A stretch of 23,207 nucleotides of DNA from Xanthoparmelia taractica (lineage: Eukaryota > Ascomycota > Lecanoromycetes > Lecanorales > Parmeliaceae). This document shows positions 10,513 to 19,853 of the stretch, one piece after another. The DNA is taken from positions 1-23,207 of the forward strand of contig JANQBS010000438.1 of NCBI GenBank assembly GCA_033085395.1, written 5' to 3'. Position 1 is the stretch's first letter. Every line of letters begins with the position of its first letter. A program made the translations under genes and the position numbers. Under the pieces are notes generated by a model. It worked only from the letters and a program-made list of their open reading frames with translations, was not told the origin of the DNA and did not search any database.

Positions 10513-10520
10513 GTTGAGAC

Positions 10521-11725
10521 AATATCGACTTTCTATATTTAATATTAGAGTCGTCTTCTTCGAATTTAATTCGCGTAGATCTTAAGTCTTATAACGTCGA
10601 AGAGAACGAGTTCTTCTTTTAATTCTTTTAATTCTTAATATATTATTTTTTAGACTTCGTATATTATTTATTATCGCTTTTTTAATTATTTATCTTATCG
10701 CTAAAACGAGTCTTATTTAAAGTAGATAATTCTTTTATTCTTTATAGTTGTTGCTCTATATTCTAATATTATTATAATAGCGTAATATAAATAATAGATT
10801 AAGTTATCTTCTTTATTGCTTTTAAAGAAATTTTCTATATTACTTTATCTCGTAGGTTTCTATACGTTTTATATCGATTATATAGCGATCTCGCTACGAC
10901 TATAGCGTGATAAAATAATTATTAAAGCTTATAATTAATTATAAGTCTCTTATAGTCGCTTTAATTAATTAGCGACTTATATTATAAAACTTAATAATTA
11001 AGTTACGAACTTAATTTAAGTATTATCTCTTATACTTCTCTTAAATAAATTCTTCGATATTATATAATATAGTATCTCACGTATTTTTTTAAATTTATTT
11101 TTTACTATCGACTAAGAGAATAGAGAATTAATAAGTCTTTTCTTCGTTTATTTAAAAGTCGTTATAAGATATTAAGACGATATAATTCTCGTAATCTCGA
11201 ATAAATATAATCGTCGAATTATAGTTATTAAGATATTACGTATTAAATACTTTAATAACGCTTATCTTCTTACGACTCTCATCGCGATAGTAATCGTCGC
11301 TATGCTCGCGACGATATTCTTATATATTCTATATTTCGATTAACTTAAACTTTTCGATAATTAATTACTTCTTAGCTTTAAGTTTTAAAAGTTAAAAATA
11401 TTAAATTTATATTAAGTCTATAAGGCGAGAATCTTCGCTAGCGAGTATAGAGTTATTAAATATAATACTCTAACGATTATTATTCTCGTTGATAATATTA
11501 GTTAAATTCGTATTAATATTATAATTAATATTTTAATAACTTAATTATAAAGTAGATATATTTTAATAAGAGTCGTCTTCGTAATTATTACTTTTATCTA
11601 TTTAATTAAAAACGTTATTAATAATTAATAATAAGATATTTTTATTTTGTAAGTTAATAGAATTAACTCGCGAGTTACTTATTATAATTAATTAAGTAGC
11701 TTCGTGCGAACGAAGCTATTAGAAC
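10521..11725 (-). pseudogene. Probable gag-position region of chromovirus copy 1
   Basis: The region lies between the 5' LTR and the integrase relic on the minus strand, where gag is expected. A minus-strand frame over about 10960-11640 gives hydrophilic peptide such as EYRREHSDDYYRDESRKK, and a shifted frame nearer 10560-10800 gives lysine/glutamate-rich helix-like peptide. I see no CCHC knuckle. In-frame stop density is about what chance gives at this AT content, so the assignment rests mainly on position. No protease, reverse transcriptase or RNase H motif was found. Confidence 0.35.
11697..11725 (-). other. Hairpin and candidate primer-binding site beside the 5' LTR
   Basis: TAGCTTCGT and ACGAAGCTA form a perfect 9-bp stem with a 4-base loop (11697-11718). 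The element-sense sequence directly after the 5' LTR is GTTCTAATAGC (11725 down to 11715), the place of a primer-binding site. It does not resemble a standard tRNA 3'-end complement. Nine of ten bases complement a stretch near the LTR start (see findings). Confidence 0.4.
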
Positions 11726-11880
11726 TATAAGATAGTAAGATCTTTTTTAATAAAGCTATATAGTAGCTAGATAATTAGCGAGATTTATAAACGTAGATAT
11801 TAGAGTAATTACTTAAATTATTAAATAAATTAATAGCTAAGAAAGAAAGAAAGAAAAAGAGAATTCGTGAATATTTAAGA

Positions 11881-12875
11881 TACGGGTCGGAAAGGTCTGG
11901 GATGGTCTGGGATATTGAGTGTCGATATCATACCATAATATAATATAATATTAAGATTATATTATTTGATTTTTATGAGATAATCTGGAAGACGTGCTAA
12001 TATTATGAAATAGTCTAAGAAATTTCTTATATATATAGGGATATCTCATGTTATATGTAGGGATATGGGAAATATACTATATATAGAAGAAGTTACTCTA
12101 TATAGAATCATGCGAACGTATTCTAATCAATATTCTAATTATCACTTTACTTTATTATCGTTATTACTATTACTTCACTTCACTATCACGTTATTGAGCT
12201 AAGCTCGCTATCGTATTTGATATCGTGTTACGAAAGGCCTCCGCAATTACCTAGGGCTTGGCGAGTTATTTCTACTACTATTAGTGCATTTAATTTATTT
12301 AATTACTTAGGGTTATTAAATTATTAATAAAATCGAAAAAACGATAGAAGTATTAAATAATAATTAATTTTAGTAATATAAAAGAGAAGATTAATATTCT
12401 ATTTATTATTCTAGTTATAACTTGAATTTCTAATCTTAATTAAGTATCTTTTATTTATCTTAAGAGTCTATTAATTCTTAATTAGTGAAAAAGCTTAGAG
12501 TCTTAGATTCTATTAATAACACGTGTAACTAGAGATATCTTAGTCGTACCTAATAAAGCTATAGCTTGTAAGCGATGTTTCTCATGGGCTAAGCGACTAT
12601 ATAATAATTAAAAAAGCTAATTTCGCCCTAACTTATATGCCAACCTGGAATTTTCTTATCTTATCCGCCACCTGGTATAGAAAATAATCTACATTATGAA
12701 ATACCCCTACATATACTAGAAATTTCCCAGACTATTTCATGATACTAGTAATTTCCCATTTCATATCTTTATAAGTAATCTAATATAATCCTCTTATAAT
12801 ACCCTCTCATGATATAATATAATACGATATAATATAAAATATTACACTAAATATATTAGATCTTTCCAGCCTATA
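11881..12875 (-). mobile_element. Non-autonomous hAT element (995 bp), reverse orientation, perfect TSD
   Basis: The left end TACGGGTCGGAAAGGTCTGG is the right terminus of the long-form family, so the copy is reversed; the right end ctttccagcctata is a mutated inverted copy. Both sides carry atttaaga (11873-11880 and 12876-12883). The subterminal part shows direct repeats of ggtctgggat, the type of subterminal motif hAT transposases bind. The interior keeps a transposase remnant at 12426-12620. Confidence 0.92.
12426..12620 (+). pseudogene. hAT transposase C-terminal (dimerisation) relic in the 11881 copy
   Basis: The forward frame contains RDILVVPNKAIACKRC, then FSWAKRLYNN. This is the homologue of the better preserved frame at 16895-17260 and follows the hAT dimerisation pattern (ARDILAxP, later ERxFS). 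Five or more in-frame stops interrupt it, and several Ala, Gly and Glu positions of the 17260 copy are Thr, Asn or Lys here, all by transitions. Upstream transposase sequence, including the DDE core and zinc finger, is missing. It lies in the transcription-sense opposite to the element orientation, as in the other copy. Confidence 0.72.
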
Positions 12876-12884
12876 ATTTAAGAC

Positions 12885-13846
12885 TACGAGCTGGAAAGAT
12901 CTAATATATTTAATGAGATATTTTATATTATATCGTATTATATTATACCATTAAAGAATATTATAAGAGGGTTATATTAGATCACTTATAAAGATATAAA
13001 ATAAGAAATTACTAGTATTATGAAATAATCTAAGAAATTTCTAATATATGTAGAAATATCTTATAATGTAGATTATTTCTCATATTAGGTGGCGGATAAG
13101 ATAAGAAAATTTTAGATTGATATATAAGTTAGGGCGAAATTAGCTTAAGTACTATCTAATGTGAAAAGGTTATCGAGAACCCTACGTATTAGCGTCTAAA
13201 TCGATAAAATTTCAATACGCTCAGATAATTACTAGAATAATTACTAGAATTAATTATAAGATAAATTTATTTTTATAGAATCTTAATACTTATAATAAGA
13301 GTATTCTTTTCTCGCTTTCCGATTGTAAAATAAATTAATTCTAATATTATTACGATAGATATCTAGAAGCATTAATAAATAATATTAATTTTATCTATAA
13401 TATCACGTTTTCTAAGAGATATTTATCGTGTACTTTTATTTTCTTTCTACTCTTTCTTCTATTATCTAGAGCTCAGCTCAATAACGTGATAATAAAGTAA
13501 AGTAATAATAATAGCGATAATAAAGTGAAGTGATAACTAGAATAATAGCTAGAATACTTAACAACGTGATGATAAAGTGAAGTAATAACTAGAATAATAA
13601 TTAGAATACGTTCGCATGATTCTATATAGAGTAACTTCTTCTATATATAGTATATTTCCCATACCCCTATATATAATATAAGATATTTCTATATATATTA
13701 GAAATTTTTTAGATTATTTTATAATATTAGCACGTCTCCTAGATTATTCCATAAAAATTAAATAATATAGTCTTAATATCATATCATATTATGGTATGGT
13801 ATCGACACCCCATATCCCAGACCATCCCAGATCTTTCCGACTCGTA
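12885..13846 (+). mobile_element. Non-autonomous hAT element (962 bp) with perfect TSD
   Basis: It starts TACGAGCTGGAAAGATCTA and ends GATCTTTCCGACTCGTA. It is flanked by tttaagac at 12877-12884 and 13847-13854. The left duplication overlaps the right duplication of the neighbouring hAT copy by seven bases, with only nine bases between the two elements. Its interior (about 13150-13470) is not shared with the other long copies, while the subterminal tandem module (13475-13612) is. No transposase frame. Confidence 0.92.
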
Positions 13847-13958
13847 TTTAAGACTTTCGCCAAGTATATTAGATACTTGCTCTTGCTACGTAGCTTATAG
13901 TCTAGTAAGCGAGTTAAGCGAGTTCTATTAGTCTACGCTAAGTACTTTCGCTCTTATA

Positions 13959-16252
13959 ATATATATATTATTTAAGTATATATATAATTAGCGTAGTCTA
14001 AGATTAAATAGATATTTAAGATTTTCTAAACTTATTTTAAATATTTTAGAAGATAATTAATATATAGATTCTATTCGATATACGTTTTAAAAATATTTTA
14101 AATATCTTAGACGATAAGTAGTAAAATTTATATTATAAAATAACGTGAAAAAGATTTCTAAGATATTTTAAATATTTTAAAAGATATTTAATATAATTAT
14201 ATAATAAATTAATTTTAAATATATTTAAAAAATCTTTTAAATATCTTCAAAGATAATTAATATAATTATATAATAAATCGATTTTAAATATATTTAAAAT
14301 ATCTTTCGAATATCTTAAAAAATAATTAATGTAATTATATAATAAATCGATTCTAAATATATTTAAAATATTTTTTAAATATCTTAAAAGATAATTAATA
14401 AAGTCTTTAAATAAAATATTATTTAAGTAATTATAAATATATTTTTAATATCTTAAAGAATAATTAATAATATCTTAAATTAAATTAATTTCTAATAAAT
14501 TAAAAAAACGTTTAAAATTTTTTATAAAATTATTATTAGATAATTAATAAGAACTAGAATATATTATTAACGCTTTAGAAATATATTCGTAATAGTATTT
14601 ATTTAGAAGTAATATAATTCTTTCTATAAATAATATTCTCTCGAGACTTTATTTTAGATTTTTAAATATATATATAATTTAATAATTAAAAGTATTTTAA
14701 TATATTATAAATAGATATATAAAAGATTATAATTTATTGAATTAGAAAAAGTAAATTAGAAATAAACTACTAACTCTTTATTTTATTAATAGCGTAAAAT
14801 TTATATTTTTCGATCTTTTTTATTTTAAGAGTCTCTTTTATTTTAATTTTAAAGAATTAAATTTATTAATAATATATCTCTAATATAATAAAAGAACTTA
14901 TATTATTTTAACGAGTCTTTAAAAAAAAAAAGAGTCGATTTCTTTAATTTCTAATTTAATAGAAAATTATTAATAAGATATAATTTAATACGATATAAGT
15001 GTCTTATAAAACTAATCTTTAACTTCAATTTCTAATTTATTTAAAATATATTAATAATATATTAATATTTTTATCAATAGCTTTTAAATACTTATTTTAA
15101 ACTTCGATTTCTAAAAAAAGATTTTTTAATAGAATATTTATAGAAATAACGAGAAGAAGAGAGATAATATTATAGAAATCTCTAACTTTAAGCTCTAATA
15201 TAATAGACGCTTATAATATCTACTTAAAACTTAAAAGTTTAATATAATAGAAATATATTAATATTTTAATTAAAATAGAAGTTAATTAACTTATCTTTTA
15301 AACTTTTAATTTTAATTTATTATAAATCTCTTTAGACGCGAATTAAAGAAACTCTTTTATACTTAACTCTTTATTTATAATTATTATTACTTAAATAAAA
15401 TACTCTAATAGATTTAAAATATATTAATAAATTATTTAAGAATTTTTTAATTTTATTTAATTTATAAGTAATTTATTATTATTTACGTTAATTATATCTA
15501 CTATAATTTTTTTTATCGAAGTTATAATAATTTTAAAAGACTAGATTATATTAATAAATATTTTAAGATATATTATAATAAATATTATCTTATTATTAAA
15601 CTTATAAATTCTAATATAATTTATAACGACGTCGCGATTATTAAGATTTTTCTAATATATTAATAAAGAATTATAAATATATTAAAGAAATACTTATCGT
15701 ATATTTATAAAATTTAATATTCTCTTTTCTCTTCTCTTACTTTAGATTTAATCGATAAAATATCTTTAATATATAAATAATAATTTCTTCTTTTATTTAA
15801 TATATAATTAATAATTTATAAATATATTTATATAATTTATAACTTACGTTAAACTCGAAGAGCGAAACGCTATTAAGACGATTTTCGCGATTACGATAAA
15901 TCTTATATAATATAAATATCTTATAATACTTTAAAATAGAATTCTAATATATTAGAGATAGTTAATAATAATATATTAATAAACGATTTTTAATTAATTT
16001 AAATAATTAATAAAGATAAAAAAATAGAGAATAAAGATATTAAAAATATATTAAAAATATATTAGAGATTAATATTTAATAAAATTATTATATAATAACG
16101 ATTTTATATATTAAGATTAAATTAATTATATATATAAAATAAAATAATTTATTAGATATTTAAATCTCTTAAAATAAGTTAATAATAATATAAAGAAGAA
16201 TAAAGAATTTTAAATACGAAATATTATTTTATTTATAAGTTATTAAACGTTA
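13959..16252. other. Extremely AT-rich stretch, no gene
   Basis: There is almost no CA or TG dinucleotide across 2.3 kb, while CG remains (for example 15840-15900). No domain is recognisable in any frame; long lysine/isoleucine/asparagine strings are composition artefacts. It contains a degenerate tandem repeat (14030-14480). It is the most heavily mutated part of the window and probably an old, unidentifiable repeat. The last bases, attatatt at 16253-16260, are the target duplication of the next hAT copy. Confidence 0.5.
14030..14480. repeat. Degenerate 69-bp tandem repeat
   Basis: The marker ataattatataataaat recurs at 14193, 14262 and 14331 (first base g in the last), exactly 69 bases apart, and the block aaatatcttaaaagataatt recurs with it. 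Flanking, more decayed units extend the array to about six or seven copies, with spacing drifting to 61-72 bases at the left and a shortened unit at the right. Confidence 0.72.
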
Positions 16253-16260
16253 ATTATATT

Positions 16261-17529
16261 TACGAGCCGGAAAGGTCTGGTATATTTGATGGGATATCCC
16301 ATACCATATCGTATTATACCATACCATGAAAGGGTATCATAAGGGGATCATACCAGATCACTTATAAAGATATAAGATAGGAAATTACTAATATCATAAA
16401 ATGATTTAAGAAATTTCTAATATATATAGGGATATTTCATAATATAGATTATTTTTTATATTAAATAGCGAATAAGATAAGAAAATTCTAGGTTAATATA
16501 CAAGTTAGGGCGAAATTAGCTTAAGCAATTATTAAACTCCAACACTTAATAAGTAATATTAAGATAAACTTCCTTCTAATTTAATCTCGCTAAGTAAATA
16601 TAACTATTCTAATAAATAATAATTAGAATAATAACTATAATACATTATTTTCTTAAATTGCAATCTATGTAAGATCGCCAAGCCGATCTCTTCTCTAATC
16701 ACTTATAGAATAATTTTAAATTATCTCTCACTCTTTTCGCAGGTCTTTAATCTATAAAGATTAATTCTTTATCACTTTGCGTTCGCTTCTCTTCTCTCAA
16801 TTAAAGAATAATTAATAAATAAAATTTCAATAAGAAAGAATTAATTTCTTACTTAAGTTGATTTAGAGAGTACTTTATTATTATTACTAATGTAATTAAC
16901 ATTAGAAATCTCCCCTACCTAATAATTCCGAATTTTTTAATTAGTCTATCTAGCTTCAAGTGGTATATTGAGATCTCCCTCTAAGTTTAGTGCATCCCAT
17001 TCGCAACTATTCTATTAATATTCTACATAAGAAATCATTATTAAGGCCCGAAAGATTGAAGGCGAATAGCTTTTTTAATCATTATATAATCGCTTAGCCC
17101 ATAAGAAACATCGCTCACAAGCTATAGCTCCACCAGGTACGGCTAAGATATCTCTAGCCACACGTGCCATTATTGGGATCTGAGACTCTAAGCTTTTCCA
17201 CTGGTCAAGAATTAATAGACCCTTAAGATGAGTGAAAGGTGCTTGATTAAGATTAGAAATTCAAGTCATGGCTAGAATAATGGGTAGAATACGTTCGCAT
17301 GATTCTATATAGAGTAACTTCTTCTATATATAGTATATTTCCCATACCCCTGCATATAACATGGGATACCCCTACATATATCAGAAATTTCTTAGACCAT
17401 TCCATGATACCAGCACGTCTCTCAGACCATCCCATAAAAATCAAATAATATGGTCTCAATATTATATCATACCATGGTATAATATCGACACCCCATATCC
17501 CAGACCATTCCAGACCTTTCCGACTCGTA
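16261..17529 (+). mobile_element. hAT element (1269 bp) retaining transposase remnant, perfect TSD
   Basis: The termini are TACGAGCCGGAAAGGTCTGG on the left and CAGACCTTTCCGACTCGTA on the right. Identical 8-bp duplications attatatt lie at 16253-16260 and 17530-17537. It is the longest copy here. The left ~450 bases match 3567 and 22907, and the right ~250 match 3567 and 12885. The middle (about 16735-17270) is less mutated and holds the transposase relic. Small overlapping frames at 17253-17459 (minus) and 17361-17564 (plus) are terminal-sequence artefacts. Confidence 0.93.
16895..17260 (-). pseudogene. hAT transposase C-terminal dimerisation domain relic
   Basis: A minus-strand frame is open for 61 codons from 17260 to a TAA at 17075-17077, then continues in phase with scattered stops to about 16895. 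It reads ILDQWKSLESQIPIMARVAR, then DILAVPGGAIACERCFLWAK, then RLYND, and after the stop KSYSPSIFRALIMISYVEY. This follows the hAT family C-terminal pattern: a W-x-L/N block, MARDxLAxP, a small-residue patch, ERxFS, K/R-R and later SPxxxxAL. hAT transposases cut and paste DNA, and this domain mediates their multimerisation. The zinc finger and DDE core are absent. The opening stop at 17261-17263 and the lack of an early ATG show a fragment. It is not functional alone, but it identifies the family. Confidence 0.82.
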
Positions 17530-17651
17530 ATTATATTTATATTAGATTAAATTTTAATCTATAAAGTTTATTATTAGAAGATAAATACGTTTATAACGAA
17601 TTTTTAACTTATTTAAAATATCTTTTTATAATCTCTAAATAGGTTTAAAAG

Positions 17652-17911
17652 TATAAGATAGCAAGATCTCTTTTTAATAAAGCTACGTAGTAGCTAGGTA
17701 ATTAGCGAGGTTAATAAACGTAGATATTAGAATAATTATCTAGATTATTAAGTGAACTAATAGCTAAGAAAGAAAGAAAGAAAAGAAAATTCGTAAGTAT
17801 TTAAGACTTTTATTAGATATATTAGATACTCGTTCTTACTACGTAGCTTATAATCTAATAAGCGAGTTAAGCGAGTTCTATTAGTCTACGCTAAGTACTT
17901 CTATTTTTATA
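17652..17911 (-). repeat. 3' LTR of chromovirus copy 2 (260 bp)
   Basis: The LTR begins TATAAGATAG and ends with a mutated TTTATA, matching 11726-13958 (insertions removed) and, inverted, 6258-6518. On the minus strand the purine run aagaaaaaaagtaat lies just before it and fits a polypurine tract. It contains the stretch aagaaagaaagaaag, present in all copies. Confidence 0.75.
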
Positions 17912-18149
17912 ATTACTTTTTTTCTTAAAAGATATAATTCTTAAATTTTATTATAACTACGTATTATAATTAAGTGCTTGCGAGTTTATTAGAATTATAT
18001 TTACTAGCTATTATTAATTATAACGTAGTCTCGACTATTATATATCGCGCTATTAACTCTAGATTACTTACGTCTAGACTATCTTAATTATTTTAATATA
18101 GATATATACTAAAATCGTAATAGCGCGACTATGAATATCGTTATCTTAA

Positions 18150-18245
18150 TTAATAGAATACGTACTTGCTATTATTCTAGTATAATATGCTATTATCGCT
18201 ATTATAATATACTATTATCGCTATTATTTTATTATTATAATAGCG
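18150..18245 (-). repeat. Minisatellite, about two copies
   Basis: This is the short version of the 22-base array (ctattatcgctattataat) seen at 6895-7040. The forward frame over 18131-18340 is a low-complexity artefact of this array and of the AT-rich flank. Confidence 0.6.
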
Positions 18246-19159
18246 CGAAAATCACGCTAGTGAGATTTAAAATCTTACTTGTTTTCTTTTCTAGTAATAA
18301 TAATAATATTAACATTAATATTAATATTAGTAAGTCCTAAGCTTTTCTTACTATTTATTATCTAGTCTTTAATTATTTCTAGCGTAGTATTACGATAGCG
18401 AGCTATATATTATCGTAATAGCGAGACGTATACATTAATTAAGATAATAGTTAAGTGAGATTAAAATCGCTTAGCTAAGTTAACTTTACTTATAATAAGT
18501 ATTTTAAAAAATACTTTACTCTACTTTCAAAGCTCGTCGCGATACTTTCTAATTATACGTAAGAGCTTATTAGATATACGTAATTAAATACGAAAAAAAG
18601 CGAACTTTATAAAGAGTATATTAATAATATTAATAATATTTATCTTAATTACTTCTCGTCGTCGCGATTCTAGCAATCGCTTCGTTTATAAATAAATAAA
18701 TAATAATACGAGAATTTTAACTTATAAGCTATAGCTATTACTTCGTCTACTATCTTTACTTCTACGATTCTTATTTCTATTATTTCTACTTTTGCTCTCT
18801 CGACTACTATTACTATAGCTTCGATTATCGCTATTACTAATAAGTATCTTAAATCACTCTAAAGACGTGCTTAACTAATAAGATTAATAGCTACTTCTAT
18901 TACTACTATCGATTCTTCTCTCGTCTTTTAAGATATATTAATTAAGAGGAAAAATAATATATAATTAAGGAATTGCGCTAATACGTGTTAAATCTCTATC
19001 TACGTGCGCTACGTGCGTGCTTTAACAAATAATTCTCGCGCGATTTGCATCGCGTTATTAGCTAGCTCGCGTTAGCGTAAATACGATTAATACTCTTATA
19101 AGAATTATTTCTACGTTTTAAATCTCGTTCTCGTCGTTATCTAAGCTATTATATATATT

Positions 19160-19492
19160 ATTTATTAAAAAGTAAATATTAGAAAATACTTAATTCTCTA
19201 TTTATATTTTATTTCAACACGACTCTTAAAGAGAGAAGTGAGAATTTTTAAATTTAACTTTTATTTACGAAAGCTAAGTGCGTAGTTAATTAGCGTGTCG
19301 CGGTTTTGTTATCTAGTTTTAATGTGATTTATACGATAGTCGAATTCGAATCGCGACTCTTGTTTTTTATAGAATGAAATTCTTTCGAGTTTTTTTTCGA
19401 ATACTTTCTTACTTGACTAATCGGGCTTATAATCTATCAAAAAGTAAATATTAGAAAATACTTAATTCTCTATTTATATTTTATTTTAATAT
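19160..19492. mobile_element. Small insertion with ~54-bp direct terminal repeats
   Basis: The 48-base sequence beginning aaaaagtaaatattagaaaa occurs identically at 19167-19214 and 19439-19486, and similarity extends a few bases either side with only C/T differences. The ~224 bases between are less AT-rich and keep some TG and CA. The segment is absent at the matching place in copy 1 (about 8240). It resembles a minimal LTR-type (TRIM-like) element, though a local duplication is possible. No target duplication could be fixed in the AT-rich flanks. Confidence 0.5.
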
Positions 19493-19853
19493 TATTATTA
19501 TCGCTAATAACGATATTCGTAACGTCTTACGAGTCTAAGAATATAGATAATTTTAATTAATAAATATAAGAATTTAATTAATAGAAGTAGTAACTATATA
19601 TATCGTCGTCTTCGCTCGTCGTCGCTTTACTTTTTATTATCTCGCTATCGTTATTATTATTATTCGTTACCTTTTAACGATTATTCTTAATAAGAGAATT
19701 TACTTTCCAGCTTAAGAGAATAAATATATTAATATTAAATAGTATTGCTTATATATACGATTCTTACGATTATCTTTTTTTACGTTATATTAAGCGCTAC
19801 GACGTATTAGATTATATATATATAAGTCTACGAGCTATAAATAGTTATTTATT

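Larger units (their letters stand above)
6519..13958 (-). mobile_element. Ty3/gypsy chromovirus copy 1, decayed and nested
   Basis: From right to left on the minus strand this holds a 5' LTR (11726-13958, split by two hAT copies), a gag-position region (10521-11725), an integrase and chromodomain relic (8702-10144), a 3' internal region (6637 to about 8600) and a truncated 3' LTR (6519-6636). Four hAT insertions lie inside it; removing them and their duplications leaves about 4.9 kb. Protease, reverse transcriptase and RNase H are not recognisable between gag and integrase, so about 2 kb of pol appears deleted. It is dead: every coding frame has many stops. The model depends on LTR homology and shared orientation of the parts. 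Confidence 0.72.
11726..13958 (-). repeat. 5' LTR of chromovirus copy 1, split by two hAT elements
   Basis: LTR sequence is present at 11726-11880 and resumes at 13855-13958. Between lie the hAT copies 11881-12875 and 12885-13846 with their 8-bp duplications. Subtracting them leaves 260 bp, equal to the LTR at 17652-17911. The ends are TATAAGA (11726) and TCTTATA (13958), mutated forms of TGTAAGA/TCTTACA. Being followed on the minus strand by the gag-position region, it is the 5' LTR. Confidence 0.75.

Noticed and set aside
10521..11725. Firm call of a gag gene.
   Set aside because: Stops occur at the chance rate and no zinc knuckle is visible; position alone supports it, so it is listed only with low confidence.
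12876..12884. Idea that the two hAT copies at 11881 and 12885 form one composite transposon.
   Set aside because: Each copy has its own perfect 8-bp duplication and the outer flanks do not form a single matching pair, so two separate insertions explain the data better.
17253..17564. Overlapping small frames on both strands near the right end of the hAT copy.
   Set aside because: They lie in non-coding subterminal and flanking DNA; the plus one crosses the element end at 17529. The transposase frame is separate and ends at 17260.
18131..18340. 69-codon plus-strand frame.
   Set aside because: Low-complexity translation of the minisatellite and AT-rich flank, antisense to the retroelement.
19297..19357. 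Possible tRNA or SINE head (GTCGCG...TTCGAAT...CGCGAC).
   Set aside because: Only 61 bases between stem ends, no consistent D or anticodon arms, and the T-arm does not pair; kept only as a remark.
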